Below are positions 25,112-34,169 of a stretch of 64,000 nt of DNA, in pieces; the stretch's first letter is position 1; each line of letters opens with the position of its first letter. The stretch spans positions 186,001 to 250,000 of the forward strand of contig NZ_NRQT01000004.1 of assembly GCF_004119455.1 (NCBI RefSeq), given 5' to 3'. Origin of the DNA: Chryseobacterium sp. CH25 (GTDB lineage: Bacteria; Bacteroidota; Bacteroidia; Flavobacteriales; Weeksellaceae). The position numbers were made by a program, and so were the translations under genes. The notes under the pieces were generated by a model. It worked only from the letters and a program-made list of their open reading frames with translations, made no database searches and was not told the DNA's origin.

Positions 25112-26866
25112 TTATTTTTTTATAAACTTAAAAGTATGACTTTTGCCTTGTGTAATAATGTGTAATATATAATTTCCTGAAGGTAAAGACTCAATTGAAA
25201 TTGTATTGCTATGTAAAAAGTCTTTTGTAATCATTCTTCCACTGATGTCATGGATCGTATAATTTTCAGGATTTTGAATGTTTTTAAGGTAAATGATATC
25301 TGTCGCCGGATTAGGATAGATACTTATTTTGTTATCCGTTTTTATATCGGAAGTTCCAAGTTGGGATGCACATTCTCCATCATAGATATCTCCGGTAATA
25401 GTCCAGCCTTTATCGTTTATCAGATAATTTCTTGCAGTTACCGCTCCTGAGTGTGAATAAACAAGAGGGGAGACTGATGAAATATTAATGTTACTGGGCA
25501 GGGAGGTGTTCTGGCTCCAGCCATAAAGAGTGTTATCATAATTTTCACAGGTTAGCGCTGTATTTTTAAGAATATTACTGGCCAATTGTAAAGAATTAAG
25601 TCTCCATTTTCCTAAATTTTGATTGAATTTTTTGGCTCCGCTAAACATGTAGGACATATCTTTTACCTTACTTACATTCCAGTTGGAGAGATCGCCATTG
25701 AATTGCTCAGCCCCGGAAAACATATTATTCATATTTTGTACATTACCCGTATCCCAGCTGCTAATATCCTGATTGAAGTTTTTCGCATTGTTGAACATAG
25801 ACATCATATCGTTAATCTGTGAGGTATTCCAATTTCCTAAGGGCTGGTTAAATTGAGTGGCATTGAAAAACATAAATTTAGATTCAATGTTACGAGACAT
25901 ATCCCAACTTTCTATAGGCTGATTAAATTTAGAAGCATTCAGAAACATAGAGGCTGTAGAGGTTACTTTGGAAGTATTCCAGCTGGCTAATGGCTGATTG
26001 AATTTCCTTGCAGACATAAACATAATTGCCATTGAAGTAGCATTAGAGGTATTCCAGTTTTCTAAAGGCTGGTCGAATTCATAGCAAGTGAGAAAGGTTT
26101 CTGATAAGTTGGTAACATTGGATATATTCCAGTTTCCGATAGGCTGGTTGAATAAAAAGCATCCTGCAAAAGCTCTCTTCAAATTGGTGATGTTGGAGGT
26201 GTTCCAGTTCCCTACAGGTTGGTTAAATAAATAACAGTTGTAAAAGATTCCTTCTAAGTTGGTAATATTGGATATATTCCAGTTATCGATGGTTGGATTT
26301 GAAATAAAGTTTTTACAGTCTAAAAACATATAAGACATGTCAGTTGCCTCAGAAAGGTCAGGAATATCTGTAGCAGCAACATCCAAATTAACACAAGATG
26401 AAAATGCATAATTCATAGAAGACCACTTGATATTTCCCCATTGCTCAATATTTACTATTTTATTTACATCTCCTACTATTCCTATGGGTTGATTTCCGGT
26501 ATTTGTCTGCTGACTCAAAAATTGGATTTGGTGAAAATTTCCAATTCCATTACTTATTTTAACCCGATAGGTGGCATTGTTTGGAACAGGGTTTAATGGT
26601 GTTCCAAAATCTATGAGTACCTGGAAGTCAGAAGATATATTCTGCATTGTATTATGATGTGAAGGATAACCAATTTCCTCCCAATAGATGGTGTAATTCG
26701 TTCCTTTTCCCGGAAGCCAGGCCTGATGTTCATTAGAGTTATTGGGAATTCCTAAAGAAGTAGAGGAAGGAAGACTTGGTTTCCAAATAGTGATAAACTC
26801 ATTTTGAGCTTTAATGATTTGAAAAAATACAATAAAAAGAATACATGGTAAAAGTTTTTTAAGCAT
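25112..26866 (-). CDS. BspA-like LRR surface protein with T9SS sorting domain
   Basis: 584 residues. Signal peptide to about residue 20, then about 12 tandem repeats of 25 residues from about 150 to 460 with the core FNQPLxNWNTSxVTxMxxMF, the DUF285/BspA-like leucine-rich type. A type IX C-terminal sorting domain covers the last 70 residues: SIYPNPATDIIYL, then YTIHDISGRMI and SLPSGNYILHI. Such proteins are exported by T9SS and displayed on the surface, often for adhesion. The T9SS machinery genes porU, porV and gldJ lie in this window at 34-41 kb. Confidence 0.93.
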   Translation of the reverse strand: MLKKLLPCILFIVFFQIIKAQNEFITIWKPSLPSSTSLGIPNNSNEHQAWLPGKGTNYTIYWEEIGYPSHHNTMQNISSDFQVLIDFGTPLNPVPNNATYRVKISNGIGNFHQIQFLSQQTNTGNQPIGIVGDVNKIVNIEQWGNIKWSSMNYAFSSCVNLDVAATDIPDLSEATDMSYMFLDCKNFISNPTIDNWNISNITNLEGIFYNCYLFNQPVGNWNTSNITNLKRAFAGCFLFNQPIGNWNISNVTNLSETFLTCYEFDQPLENWNTSNATSMAIMFMSARKFNQPLASWNTSKVTSTASMFLNASKFNQPIESWDMSRNIESKFMFFNATQFNQPLGNWNTSQINDMMSMFNNAKNFNQDISSWDTGNVQNMNNMFSGAEQFNGDLSNWNVSKVKDMSYMFSGAKKFNQNLGKWRLNSLQLASNILKNTALTCENYDNTLYGWSQNTSLPSNINISSVSPLVYSHSGAVTARNYLINDKGWTITGDIYDGECASQLGTSDIKTDNKISIYPNPATDIIYLKNIQNPENYTIHDISGRMITKDFLHSNTISIESLPSGNYILHIITQGKSHTFKFIKK

Positions 26867-26973
26867 ATCAATATTTTGTGAAATAAATGTAGTAAAAATA
26901 AATTAAATGTTTATTTTATCAACTATTTATGTGAATTTGATATGTTTTATGAAGAAAAGGATTTGAAAATAAA

Positions 26974-26997
26974 AAACTCTCCGATTTTGGAGAGTTT
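26974..26997 (-). terminator. Terminator for the YiaA-like gene
   Basis: AAACTCTCC and GGAGAGTTT, a 9-bp stem with a 6-nt loop, followed on the minus strand by a T-rich tract, just after the stop at 27003. Confidence 0.75.
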
Positions 26998-27002
26998 CTG
27001 TA

Positions 27003-27395
27003 TTATTCCTGAAGCATATTATCTCTGGTATTCTTTTGAACGGCAATAGCGCCAAAAAGTGCCAGAAGGAAGGCAAAGGCATAAAACCCTTTTTCACTTG
27101 GAAGGATGGTGGCATTCCAAAGCCCAATGGCAAGTAATACAATGGATGACAGGGTAGCAAACCAACAGATCCCATAGTAAATGTCAGTTACCTGAATGTT
27201 TTCCAATTTATCACGAACCGCCTTCTGTAAAGAAACAACGGCAAATAAACCATATAATAAGATTGTAAAATAGTAACCTTTCTCATTCAGCAGCATTTCT
27301 GCTCTTGCAAGACCTACAATATAACCAATCATTCCTGCTCCCAATGCGACCCAAGAGGCTGCGACAAATGCATTTGATACTCTTTGTTTTTTCAT
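27003..27395 (-). CDS. YiaA/YiaB-family inner membrane protein
   Basis: 130 residues with four membrane helices arranged as two copies of the YiaAB two-helix domain, near 10-60 and 70-120. The two halves share GLxxAxxxLxEKGxY/F motifs (GLARAEMLLNEKGYYF and GLWNATILPSEKGFYA). The family is uncharacterised. Monocistronic, with a clear terminator downstream. Confidence 0.88.
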   Translation of the reverse strand: MKKQRVSNAFVAASWVALGAGMIGYIVGLARAEMLLNEKGYYFTILLYGLFAVVSLQKAVRDKLENIQVTDIYYGICWFATLSSIVLLAIGLWNATILPSEKGFYAFAFLLALFGAIAVQKNTRDNMLQE

Positions 27396-27547
27396 GAATT
27401 TAATGTTTTGTTTACGTGGCTAAATATATTCATTTTTTGTTAACATTATCCCCGTTATGAGAAAATATGGGTAAAATACGGAGTTGTGAAAATTGAACTA
27501 TATTTTATTTATCAGCTAGAAATCAGCTTTAAAAAAATAAAACTTTC

Positions 27548-28381
27548 CTAACGTGGAACACTTGTATATTGTTTTTTCAAAGTAATATATTCGTAATTAT
27601 ACTCTATAAAAAGATTACCATTGGCGTCTTTTCCAATAATCTTAGATGGTAATTGAGCATTATTGTATTGAATTTCATAGGTTATATTTTGAATCTGAAC
27701 CCAATTTCCTGCACTATCCATACGGCTTACTTTTTCTGACGTATAATTATTTTGACTTAAAAATTGTGTATCAGCTAAATACGTTCTAAAGTATGCACTG
27801 GTCAGAGAATAAGGATTGATCTTGTTATCGTAAGAAAACTCTCTTTTAATAGTAGATGGACCACCTATATTATCACTGAATAAAATTTCTGTTGAAACAT
27901 TATCACCATTGTAAGTATACGAAGATGTAGAGGGTATTGTACAATTTAATGAATAACAAAGGGAAGTACCAGTGATTTTATCGTTGTTATAGGTATAAAC
28001 CTTTGTTGTATTATCATTAGAATCTGGATAGATTGATTTAATTGCAGCTAGCTGGCTTCCATTATAAGTCCAGGTCGTATAAAAAGCAATTGCTCCATCC
28101 GTATTATAATAATTTGTTTTTGAAAGTTTTCCGGCAGTATCATATTCAAAACTTGTTGATCCACCTTGTGATGAAACTTTGATTAATTGTTTCTGGCTGT
28201 TGTAATTATAAGTTATTACACTTGTATTTGGATTAGTAGGATTAGAATAATAAACACTTGTAACTTTGCTTAACAATATTTTAGGTTCAGGATTATTGGT
28301 TGTATCATTTTCATCATTACCGCTGCAGCTGTTTAAGAATAAGACTGAGCTTAAGGCTCCAAGAAATAAGTAAGTTTTCAT
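27548..28381 (-). CDS. Lipoprotein with YD-like repeats
   Basis: 277 residues. The start at 28381 (MKTYLFLGALSS) gives a signal peptide with lipobox LNSC, and a TATTTTTG box at 28397-28404 lies 15 nt before it; the longer open frame is unlikely. After a short Asn/Asp linker come repeated beta-rich stretches such as ITYNYNSQKQLIKV, SFEYDTAGKLSKT and TWTYNGSQLAAI, resembling YD/RHS repeats but without a toxin tip or RHS core. Probably a surface lipoprotein of unknown role. Confidence 0.82.
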   Translation of the reverse strand: MKTYLFLGALSSVLFLNSCSGNDENDTTNNPEPKILLSKVTSVYYSNPTNPNTSVITYNYNSQKQLIKVSSQGGSTSFEYDTAGKLSKTNYYNTDGAIAFYTTWTYNGSQLAAIKSIYPDSNDNTTKVYTYNNDKITGTSLCYSLNCTIPSTSSYTYNGDNVSTEILFSDNIGGPSTIKREFSYDNKINPYSLTSAYFRTYLADTQFLSQNNYTSEKVSRMDSAGNWVQIQNITYEIQYNNAQLPSKIIGKDANGNLFIEYNYEYITLKKQYTSVPR

Positions 28382-28396
28382 AGTATTTTTTGCGCT

Positions 28397-28404
28397 CAAA
28401 AATA
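28397..28404 (-). promoter_or_regulatory. -7 promoter element for the YD-like lipoprotein
   Basis: Minus-strand TATTTTTG, 15 nt before the start at 28381, supports that start. Confidence 0.5.
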
Positions 28405-28430
28405 GAAAATGTTTAATAATCCACATAAAA

Positions 28431-28460
28431 AAATCCCACTATTTCAAAATAGTGGGATTT
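28431..28460 (-). terminator. Strong hairpin terminator after ahcY
   Basis: A perfect 14-bp stem (AAATCCCACTATTT with AAATAGTGGGATTT) closes a 2-nt loop 20 bp after the ahcY stop, with seven T on the minus strand at its 3' side. Confidence 0.85.
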
Positions 28461-28479
28461 TATCATGTTTTTATGAATC

Positions 28480-29793
28480 TTAGTATCTGTAGTATTCAGG
28501 CTTGAATGGCCCTTTTACGTCTACTCCGATGTACTCAGCCTGCTCAGGAGAAAGTGTTTCAAGCTCTACGCTTAATTTCTTAAGGTGTAAAGCTGCTACT
28601 TTTTCATCTAGGTGCTTAGGTAACATATATACTTCGTTTCCGTAAGCTGCAGAGTTGTTCCATAGTTCGATCTGAGCCAAAGTCTGGTTAGAGAAAGAGT
28701 TAGACATTACAAAACTTGGGTGACCTGTTGCACATCCAAGGTTTACCAATCTTCCTTCTGCAAGGATGATTACTTCTTTTCCTTCAATAGTATAGATATC
28801 TACCTGAGGCTTCACTTCAGATTTAGTCTGACCATAGTTTTGGTTTAACCAAGCCATATCGATTTCATTATCGAAGTGACCGATGTTACAAACGATAGCC
28901 TTATCTTTCATCTTCAGGAAGTGCTCTCCTCTTACGATATTGAAGTTACCTGTTGTAGTAATGATGATATCAGCATTATCTACTACAGTATCTAATCTTT
29001 TTACTTCATACCCGTCCATTGCAGCCTGAAGCGCACAGATTGGGTCAATTTCAGTAACAGTAACAATAGAACCAGCTCCTCTGAAAGAAGCAGCAGTACC
29101 TTTACCTACGTCTCCGTATCCGCAAACTACCACTCTTTTTCCTGCTAACATTACGTCAGTAGCTCTTCTTACAGCATCTACTGCAGATTCTTTACATCCG
29201 TATTTGTTGTCGAATTTAGATTTAGTTACAGAGTCGTTTACGTTGATAGCAGGCATTACTAAAGTTCCGTTTTTCATTCTTTCGTAAAGTCTGTGAACTC
29301 CGGTAGTGGTTTCTTCAGAAAGTCCTTTGATATCTTTTGTGAATTCAGGGTATTTATCAAAAACCATGTTTGTTAAATCTCCACCATCGTCAAGGATCAT
29401 GTTCAATGGCTTTCTGTCTTCACCAAAGAATAAAGTCTGCTCAATACACCAGTCAAATTCTTCCTCATTTAAACCTTTCCAGGCATAAACAGGGATTCCA
29501 GCAGCAGCAATAGCCGCAGCAGCGTGATCCTGTGTAGAGAAAATATTACAAGATGACCAGGTAACATCAGCTCCTAAAGCTACCAAAGTCTCGATAAGCA
29601 CAGCCGTTTGGATCGTCATGTGAAGACATCCTGCGATTCTTGCTCCTTTAAGCGGTTGAGATGGTCCGTACTCTTCACGGATAGCCATCAAACCTGGCAT
29701 TTCTGCTTCTGCAAGGGTAATTTCTTTTCTTCCCCATTCTGCAAGGGAGATATCCTTAACTTTATAAGGAACGTATTGTGTTGTTGTACTCAT
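28480..29793 (-). CDS. ahcY: Adenosylhomocysteinase
   Basis: Hydrolyses S-adenosylhomocysteine to adenosine and homocysteine, which relieves product inhibition of methyltransferases. 437 residues. The N-terminus has [22 protein letters not shown]; the NAD-binding loop [17 protein letters not shown] lies near residues 225-241, and the C-terminal [10 protein letters not shown] is typical. A TAATTTTG box at 29833-29840 lies 39 nt before the start. Confidence 0.97.
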   Translation of the reverse strand: MSTTTQYVPYKVKDISLAEWGRKEITLAEAEMPGLMAIREEYGPSQPLKGARIAGCLHMTIQTAVLIETLVALGADVTWSSCNIFSTQDHAAAAIAAAGIPVYAWKGLNEEEFDWCIEQTLFFGEDRKPLNMILDDGGDLTNMVFDKYPEFTKDIKGLSEETTTGVHRLYERMKNGTLVMPAINVNDSVTKSKFDNKYGCKESAVDAVRRATDVMLAGKRVVVCGYGDVGKGTAASFRGAGSIVTVTEIDPICALQAAMDGYEVKRLDTVVDNADIIITTTGNFNIVRGEHFLKMKDKAIVCNIGHFDNEIDMAWLNQNYGQTKSEVKPQVDIYTIEGKEVIILAEGRLVNLGCATGHPSFVMSNSFSNQTLAQIELWNNSAAYGNEVYMLPKHLDEKVAALHLKKLSVELETLSPEQAEYIGVDVKGPFKPEYYRY

Positions 29794-29832
29794 ATGTAAT
29801 GAATATATTTAAATTCAGTTGATAACGAAAGG

Positions 29833-29840
29833 CAAAATTA
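29833..29840 (-). promoter_or_regulatory. -7 promoter element for ahcY
   Basis: Minus-strand TAATTTTG matches TAnnTTTG and would give an untranslated leader of about 35 nt. I see no riboswitch-like fold in it. Confidence 0.45.
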
Positions 29841-29958
29841 CAATTTATAATTAAGATAAAAAAACGGCAGATCAATTTCAGTTTCATGAGATTAAACATG
29901 ACTTAAAATTATTTAGTCTTAATATAAATAACTACTTTTATCTAACAAATACTATATT

Positions 29959-30476
29959 ATGAATACTACCCATACAGAGAAAAAAGCAAAGCCTGTTACG
30001 CCAAAAGTAAAGGAGTTGATTGAAAGATCAAAAAGTGTAATTCTTGCTACTGTAGATGCAGAAGGAAATCCTAATTCCAGTTATGCACCGTTTGTACAGC
30101 TTGACAATACTTTTTATATTCTGGTTTCATTTATGGCAAGGCATACTAAAAATCTTTCGGAAGGAAGAAAAACCTCATCATGTTTATAGAAGATGAGTCT
30201 GCTACGAAACAGATTTATGCAAGAGAGCGTTTAACAATGGAAGCTGCAACGTCCCAGATTGAAAGAGATTCTGAAACATGGAATACCGTGGTAGCAAAAT
30301 TAAAAGAAGCTCACGGAAAAGTAGTGGATGTGATTTCTGAAATGGGCGATTTTATTTTAATTGCTTTAGAACCTACAAAAGGGTCTTATGTAAACGGATT
30401 TGGAAGTGCTTATTTTGTAGATTCTAATCTGGAAATTATTGAGCATAGAAATGATGTAAATCATCAGTCTAAATAA
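29959..30476 (+). pseudogene. PPOX-family flavoprotein (HugZ-like), apparent frameshift
   Basis: The N-terminal half, to about 30170, has VILATVDAEGNPNSSYAPFV near residues 31-50, the FMN-binding beta-barrel of the pyridoxamine 5'-phosphate oxidase superfamily. The frame then runs into a stop, while the expected continuation MFIEDESATKQIYARERLT opens in another frame from 30180 and runs to 30476 (GFGSAYFVD is near the end). One missing A near 30176 (KTS-IMFIEDE) restores about 172 residues. HugZ-like proteins are implicated in haem use. Both halves are well conserved, so this is probably a sequence error. Confidence 0.82.
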
Positions 30477-30494
30477 ATAAACTGTAAGGTGATT

Positions 30495-30537
30495 ATACCC
30501 TTGTCAAGGTTTAAAACTTTGACAAGGGTATTTTTTT
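30495..30537 (+). terminator. Terminator after the PPOX-family gene
   Basis: ATACCCTTGTCAA and TTGACAAGGGTAT form a 13-bp stem with an 11-nt loop, followed by a run of T. Confidence 0.85.
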
Positions 30538-30584
30538 GTATGGATTTTCTAAACAAGTTTGCCATTGTTTTTATCAACAAATAG

Positions 30585-30617
30585 AAACTTCCATCTTCCT
30601 GCTCCCATCTTCCATCC
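30585..30617 (+). repeat. Dispersed pyrimidine-rich motif (AACTTCC type)
   Basis: AAACTTCCATCTTCCTGC followed by CCCATCTTCCATCC, upstream of the PPTase gene. It belongs to the set at 5934, 24507 and 58756. Confidence 0.4.
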
Positions 30618-30648
30618 TTTTTCCTTATTTTTACCCAATAAAAAAAGA

Positions 30649-31263
30649 ATGCCCCTTTACAGAGATTTTTCAGATGATAATGCCACGATTCTGGTTTGGA
30701 AATATGATGAAAGTGAAACACTTGATATCAATGAATTGCTGGAGCCGGAAAATGCTGAAAAAGTAAAGGATTACCATCCTAAAAAACTATTGGAAGTCCT
30801 CATGGTCCGTAAGCTCTTGAAAGGGTTAAAACCAGACTCTAAGATTCTATATAGAGAAAGAGAACCTTTTCTTTCTCCCAATGATGCGGAAATTTCCATT
30901 ACTCATTCTTATCCATTTGCAGCGATTGCTATTTCTAAAAACAAAATAGGAATAGATGTTGAAAAATTCAATCCTAAGATTTTAAGAGTGATTGATAAGT
31001 TCACATATGAAAATGAAAGAGGATTTATTCCAGAGGATAAAGCAGATACTTTTTATACTATTATATGGAGTGTAAAAGAAAGTATGTATAAAATTCACCA
31101 TTCCAAATATTGGTCTCTGAAGAAAAATTATGAAGTAAAGCCTTTTGAACTGAAACATCTTCATAAAATCAGCTGCCGTGTATATGACGAACAGTTTTCA
31201 GATGAATTTAAGGCCAGAGTGGAATTTTTTGATGATTACTGCTTTACGATTGTGGAGGAGTAG
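30649..31263 (+). CDS. 4'-phosphopantetheinyl transferase superfamily protein
   Basis: Adds the phosphopantetheine arm of CoA to a carrier-protein Ser. 204 residues from the ATG at 30649 (MPLYRDFSDDNA); the longer open frame upstream is translated non-coding repeat. The P-loop of Sfp-type enzymes is visible as KIGIDVEKFNPKI near residues 102-114 and WSVKESMYK near 147-155, which hold the metal-binding Asp and Glu. It has no synthase neighbours here, so the client is more likely fatty-acid ACP or a distant cluster. The last 20 bp overlap the convergent FUSC gene. Confidence 0.9.
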   Translation: MPLYRDFSDDNATILVWKYDESETLDINELLEPENAEKVKDYHPKKLLEVLMVRKLLKGLKPDSKILYREREPFLSPNDAEISITHSYPFAAIAISKNKIGIDVEKFNPKILRVIDKFTYENERGFIPEDKADTFYTIIWSVKESMYKIHHSKYWSLKKNYEVKPFELKHLHKISCRVYDEQFSDEFKARVEFFDDYCFTIVEE

Positions 31264-33508
31264 CATGCTTCTCACTTCTGTATTTTTCAATCACCTTTCT
31301 TTGCTCTTTTGCAACATCATAGATCAGTTCCAGAATATCATGGATATTTTTAAGCTCTGTTAAATGGGAGATTTTATCAGGATCTCTTCGGTCAATGATT
31401 TCGTTTTCCTCAATTTCTGTTTTTCTTTTCAAAAGCATGTCTTCAATGGAAGAATCTTCTGGCTCCAGACGGCTTTCCATTCTGAGGGCTTCAGTGATAT
31501 CATCTCCGTTGAGTAACGTTGAGGTTTGCTGCATCTCTGCTTCAATTTTTCTGCTCCAGCTTTCAGCGTCTATTTCAGGATACTGCTCATTACTTTTAGA
31601 GTATTGAGACAAGGAAGCTGTATAAGCCGTAATAAGATGTGAGGTAGCCACAAACTGATGAACCACTTCCAGTTTTTTCTGCTGATTTTTAGGATCCGAA
31701 ATCATTCTCTGAAAATTATCAGAGAGGTTAGCCAGTGAAATGATGGCATTTTTTCGTTTTACTTTATAGTCTTCAAGATCAAAATTTCCTTGTAAAAATT
31801 TAGACATTACACTTTGAAAATAGATGAGGTTATCTGCTGCAGACTTTTTCATCAGATCTAGATTCTGTGTATGTTCCCAAACTGGCAATACAATATAAGA
31901 TACTGCAAATGCAATAATTCCTGCAATAGCTGTATCCAGAACTCTGTCTTTGAAAATGATATTGACTTTTCCCGGATTTAAAAAATTAAAACTCAGGAAA
32001 ACATAGATCGTCATGAAAAGCACGGCCCAAAAATACCGTCCTTTCAAAAAGCTGAAACACATAATCATGCTGATGAGCAAGATCGCAAATAAAACACCAT
32101 TGATGTGTATGAAATGCAGAATGATATAAGCAATCGTAGCTCCGGTTACCGTTCCGTAGAGACGCAGCAGGTTCCGTTGTTTGGTGATGGAGTAGGCCGG
32201 TTTTAGAATCGCTGTAATGGTAATTAAAATCCAGTACGTATGTCCTAATCCCAGAAAATCAAACATGGAAAAGAGATACCCTAGTAATAAAGCTGTTGTA
32301 ATTCTTATCGCATGTCGGAAATGAGAAGAGGATAATGAAATATTATTCCTAAGGACCTTAGAGTTAAGTTTCGGCTCATTAGGCATAAACTTTCTTAGGT
32401 CTAGTCCGGTAGATAAACTTTTTGCCAGTTTTACGTCTTGTGAAAACACTTTATAAATCTCATTGATCTCTTTGGTGATTTCATTGATACGCATCAGAAT
32501 CTGTCGCAGAACCATGAAGTTTTCCAAACTGTCAGGAGACAGTTGTTTATTTCTAAGTTCAAAATAATTAAAGTTGAGATTCTTCAATTCCAGTTCAAGA
32601 TTAAACATCGGTTTTGCCCTTGTTCCACTTTGGAGCGCAATCCCGATATTGGTGATCTCTTCAGCCAATAGATTCAGATAATCGTGGATGTTAACCAGAA
32701 TCATACTGTCTTCAAAGCTTTGCTGGAGCTTCTGGTAATCACTTTCAGAAGTCATTAGCTTTTCATGAAGGTCCATGGAGTTCAGGAACATCAGCATCAG
32801 TAAACGACTTGTGGTTGTGGATTCGTTAACGATGGTTCTTGTTTTAAAAACGGTTTCTCTGGTGTCTTCCTGAAGGTTTTTTATTTCAATCTGCTTGGCA
32901 ATAACCTGAGTAGTCAGTTTATCAAAATCAGGATTCTTCTGATAATAATTGGCTTTGATTTTTAAAAACTCTGCCAATTGAAGATAGTTTTCACCAATCA
33001 TCTGACCTGCCAGTTTGTATGGTCGAATGGTAGTTACCACAAGAAAGATAAGTAAAAACCAGATACAGCCACAAGCAAATATCAGTAAGCTTTTAAAAAT
33101 ATTGGCTCCTGTAAGATGCCCATCAATAAAGATGGCGAGTACAACAAGTGATAATGAACCTACTGCAGCCAGTCTCTGGCCATACACTCCAATTAAGGAG
33201 AAGAACATCCCAAAGACTATGATTTCCAATAATACCAGTAGCTTAAAATTCATCACCAGGCTGGCAATTAATGCTACAAAAACAAAACAGCAAATGGCAA
33301 ATGCCAGTGCATTTCTTCTTCTGATGAAAGGTCCGGGTTGATCGGTAAGAGCTACAAAGCTGGTTCCGAGAGGGAAGAGGAAGTATTCTTTTAATATTCC
33401 AAAGTGAGCAAGAACTAAACAAGGGAGAACAGTAGCTAATGTAATTCTGATTGCAGAATACAGATACTGACTGGTTACAAATTTTTTTAGCTCCGCCGAA
33501 TAGTTCAT
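31244..33508 (-). CDS. FUSC-family inner membrane protein (YccS-like)
   Basis: 754 residues. An N-terminal set of six membrane helices (about 15-165) with FPLGTSFVALTDQPGPFIRRR near 45-65, a cytosolic coiled region, then a second helix set (about 390-530) beginning HAIRITTALLLGYLF, and a C-terminal soluble tail. This is the YccS/YhfK layout of the FUSC superfamily, related to aromatic-acid exporters. The start at 33508 is backed by a TATTTTTG box 4 nt upstream. Confidence 0.9.
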   Translation of the reverse strand: MNYSAELKKFVTSQYLYSAIRITLATVLPCLVLAHFGILKEYFLFPLGTSFVALTDQPGPFIRRRNALAFAICCFVFVALIASLVMNFKLLVLLEIIVFGMFFSLIGVYGQRLAAVGSLSLVVLAIFIDGHLTGANIFKSLLIFACGCIWFLLIFLVVTTIRPYKLAGQMIGENYLQLAEFLKIKANYYQKNPDFDKLTTQVIAKQIEIKNLQEDTRETVFKTRTIVNESTTTSRLLMLMFLNSMDLHEKLMTSESDYQKLQQSFEDSMILVNIHDYLNLLAEEITNIGIALQSGTRAKPMFNLELELKNLNFNYFELRNKQLSPDSLENFMVLRQILMRINEITKEINEIYKVFSQDVKLAKSLSTGLDLRKFMPNEPKLNSKVLRNNISLSSSHFRHAIRITTALLLGYLFSMFDFLGLGHTYWILITITAILKPAYSITKQRNLLRLYGTVTGATIAYIILHFIHINGVLFAILLISMIMCFSFLKGRYFWAVLFMTIYVFLSFNFLNPGKVNIIFKDRVLDTAIAGIIAFAVSYIVLPVWEHTQNLDLMKKSAADNLIYFQSVMSKFLQGNFDLEDYKVKRKNAIISLANLSDNFQRMISDPKNQQKKLEVVHQFVATSHLITAYTASLSQYSKSNEQYPEIDAESWSRKIEAEMQQTSTLLNGDDITEALRMESRLEPEDSSIEDMLLKRKTEIEENEIIDRRDPDKISHLTELKNIHDILELIYDVAKEQRKVIEKYRSEKHATPPQS

Positions 33509-33512
33509 ACTA

Positions 33513-33520
33513 CAAAAATA
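33513..33520 (-). promoter_or_regulatory. -7 promoter element for the FUSC gene
   Basis: Minus-strand TATTTTTG ends 4 nt before the ATG at 33508, another near-leaderless arrangement. Confidence 0.55.
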
Positions 33521-33615
33521 GCTATTGAATTTAACAAAATCGCCATAAAGGATAGACTTTTGTAAACTTAAATGTTATATTTTTTTAATAGAGGCAATAG
33601 GCTGTATGGTTAGAA

Positions 33616-33637
33616 GTGAATTTTTGCTTCACAAAGT
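33616..33637 (+). repeat. Dispersed 22-nt motif, copy 1
   Basis: GTGAATTTTTGCTTC(A)CAAAGT. The inverted complement occurs at 47143-47164 with one mismatch. Both copies lie in spacers and near an ATTCACCATTC word. Confidence 0.4.
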
Positions 33638-33695
33638 AAAATATGAATGTTTTCGGAGAAGAAATTAGTGATTCACCATTCGTTACTTCATCTTT

Positions 33696-34100
33696 TCAAA
33701 TATCATATTCAATCATTCTATCCTGCCAGTCTTTTTTATACCCTATAAGTTTGTTTCCTTTGAGCTGTAATCGGAAGCCATTTAAAAAGTTACTTTCGGG
33801 AATTTTGGATGAATAGGAAAGAGTGATTTTACCTGCCGGATCTATTTTCCATTTTGCCTGGATACGGGATGTAACATTCTCACTACAGCTGTTTACATTT
33901 TTTTCAGTAAAAGCAACATCATGATCCCGGAAATTGAGAACGAGATGAATCATATGACTGGCGCAAGGATTGTACTCATTGGTTTCTGCACAAACATTTC
34001 CGATAAGGGCTTTGAAGTTTTTCCCTTCTAAAACATTCTGAGAAAAGCAGAACTGGGAGCTGGCCAGAAGGATGGGAAAACAGAGTAAGTATTTTTTCAT
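33696..34100 (-). CDS. Secreted hypothetical protein
   Basis: 134 residues with a cleavable signal peptide ending near CFSQ (residue 21). The mature part has four Cys (CAETNEYNPC and NSCSENV among them) and a beta-rich C-terminus with KWKIDPAGKITLSYSSKIPE. No family recognised. It lies downstream of porV beyond that gene's terminator, so it is probably transcribed on its own. Confidence 0.72.
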   Translation of the reverse strand: MKKYLLCFPILLASSQFCFSQNVLEGKNFKALIGNVCAETNEYNPCASHMIHLVLNFRDHDVAFTEKNVNSCSENVTSRIQAKWKIDPAGKITLSYSSKIPESNFLNGFRLQLKGNKLIGYKKDWQDRMIEYDI

Positions 34101-34118
34101 ATTTGTGTAATGGCTATT

Positions 34119-34151
34119 AAAAAAGCCTCACGCAAAATGGATGAGGCTTTT
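34119..34151 (-). terminator. Terminator after porV
   Basis: On the minus strand AAAAGCCTCA pairs with TGAGGCTTTT across an 11-nt loop, then T-rich sequence. It closes the porU-porV operon. Confidence 0.75.
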
Positions 34152-34169
34152 GTATTGTTGTTAAATATA

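Noticed and set aside
27548-28381. RHS toxin
   Set aside because: There are YD-like strands but no RHS core, cleavage motif or C-terminal toxin tip, and no immunity gene.
29794-29958. SAH or SAM riboswitch upstream of ahcY
   Set aside because: The leader of about 35 nt is too short and shows no conserved core.
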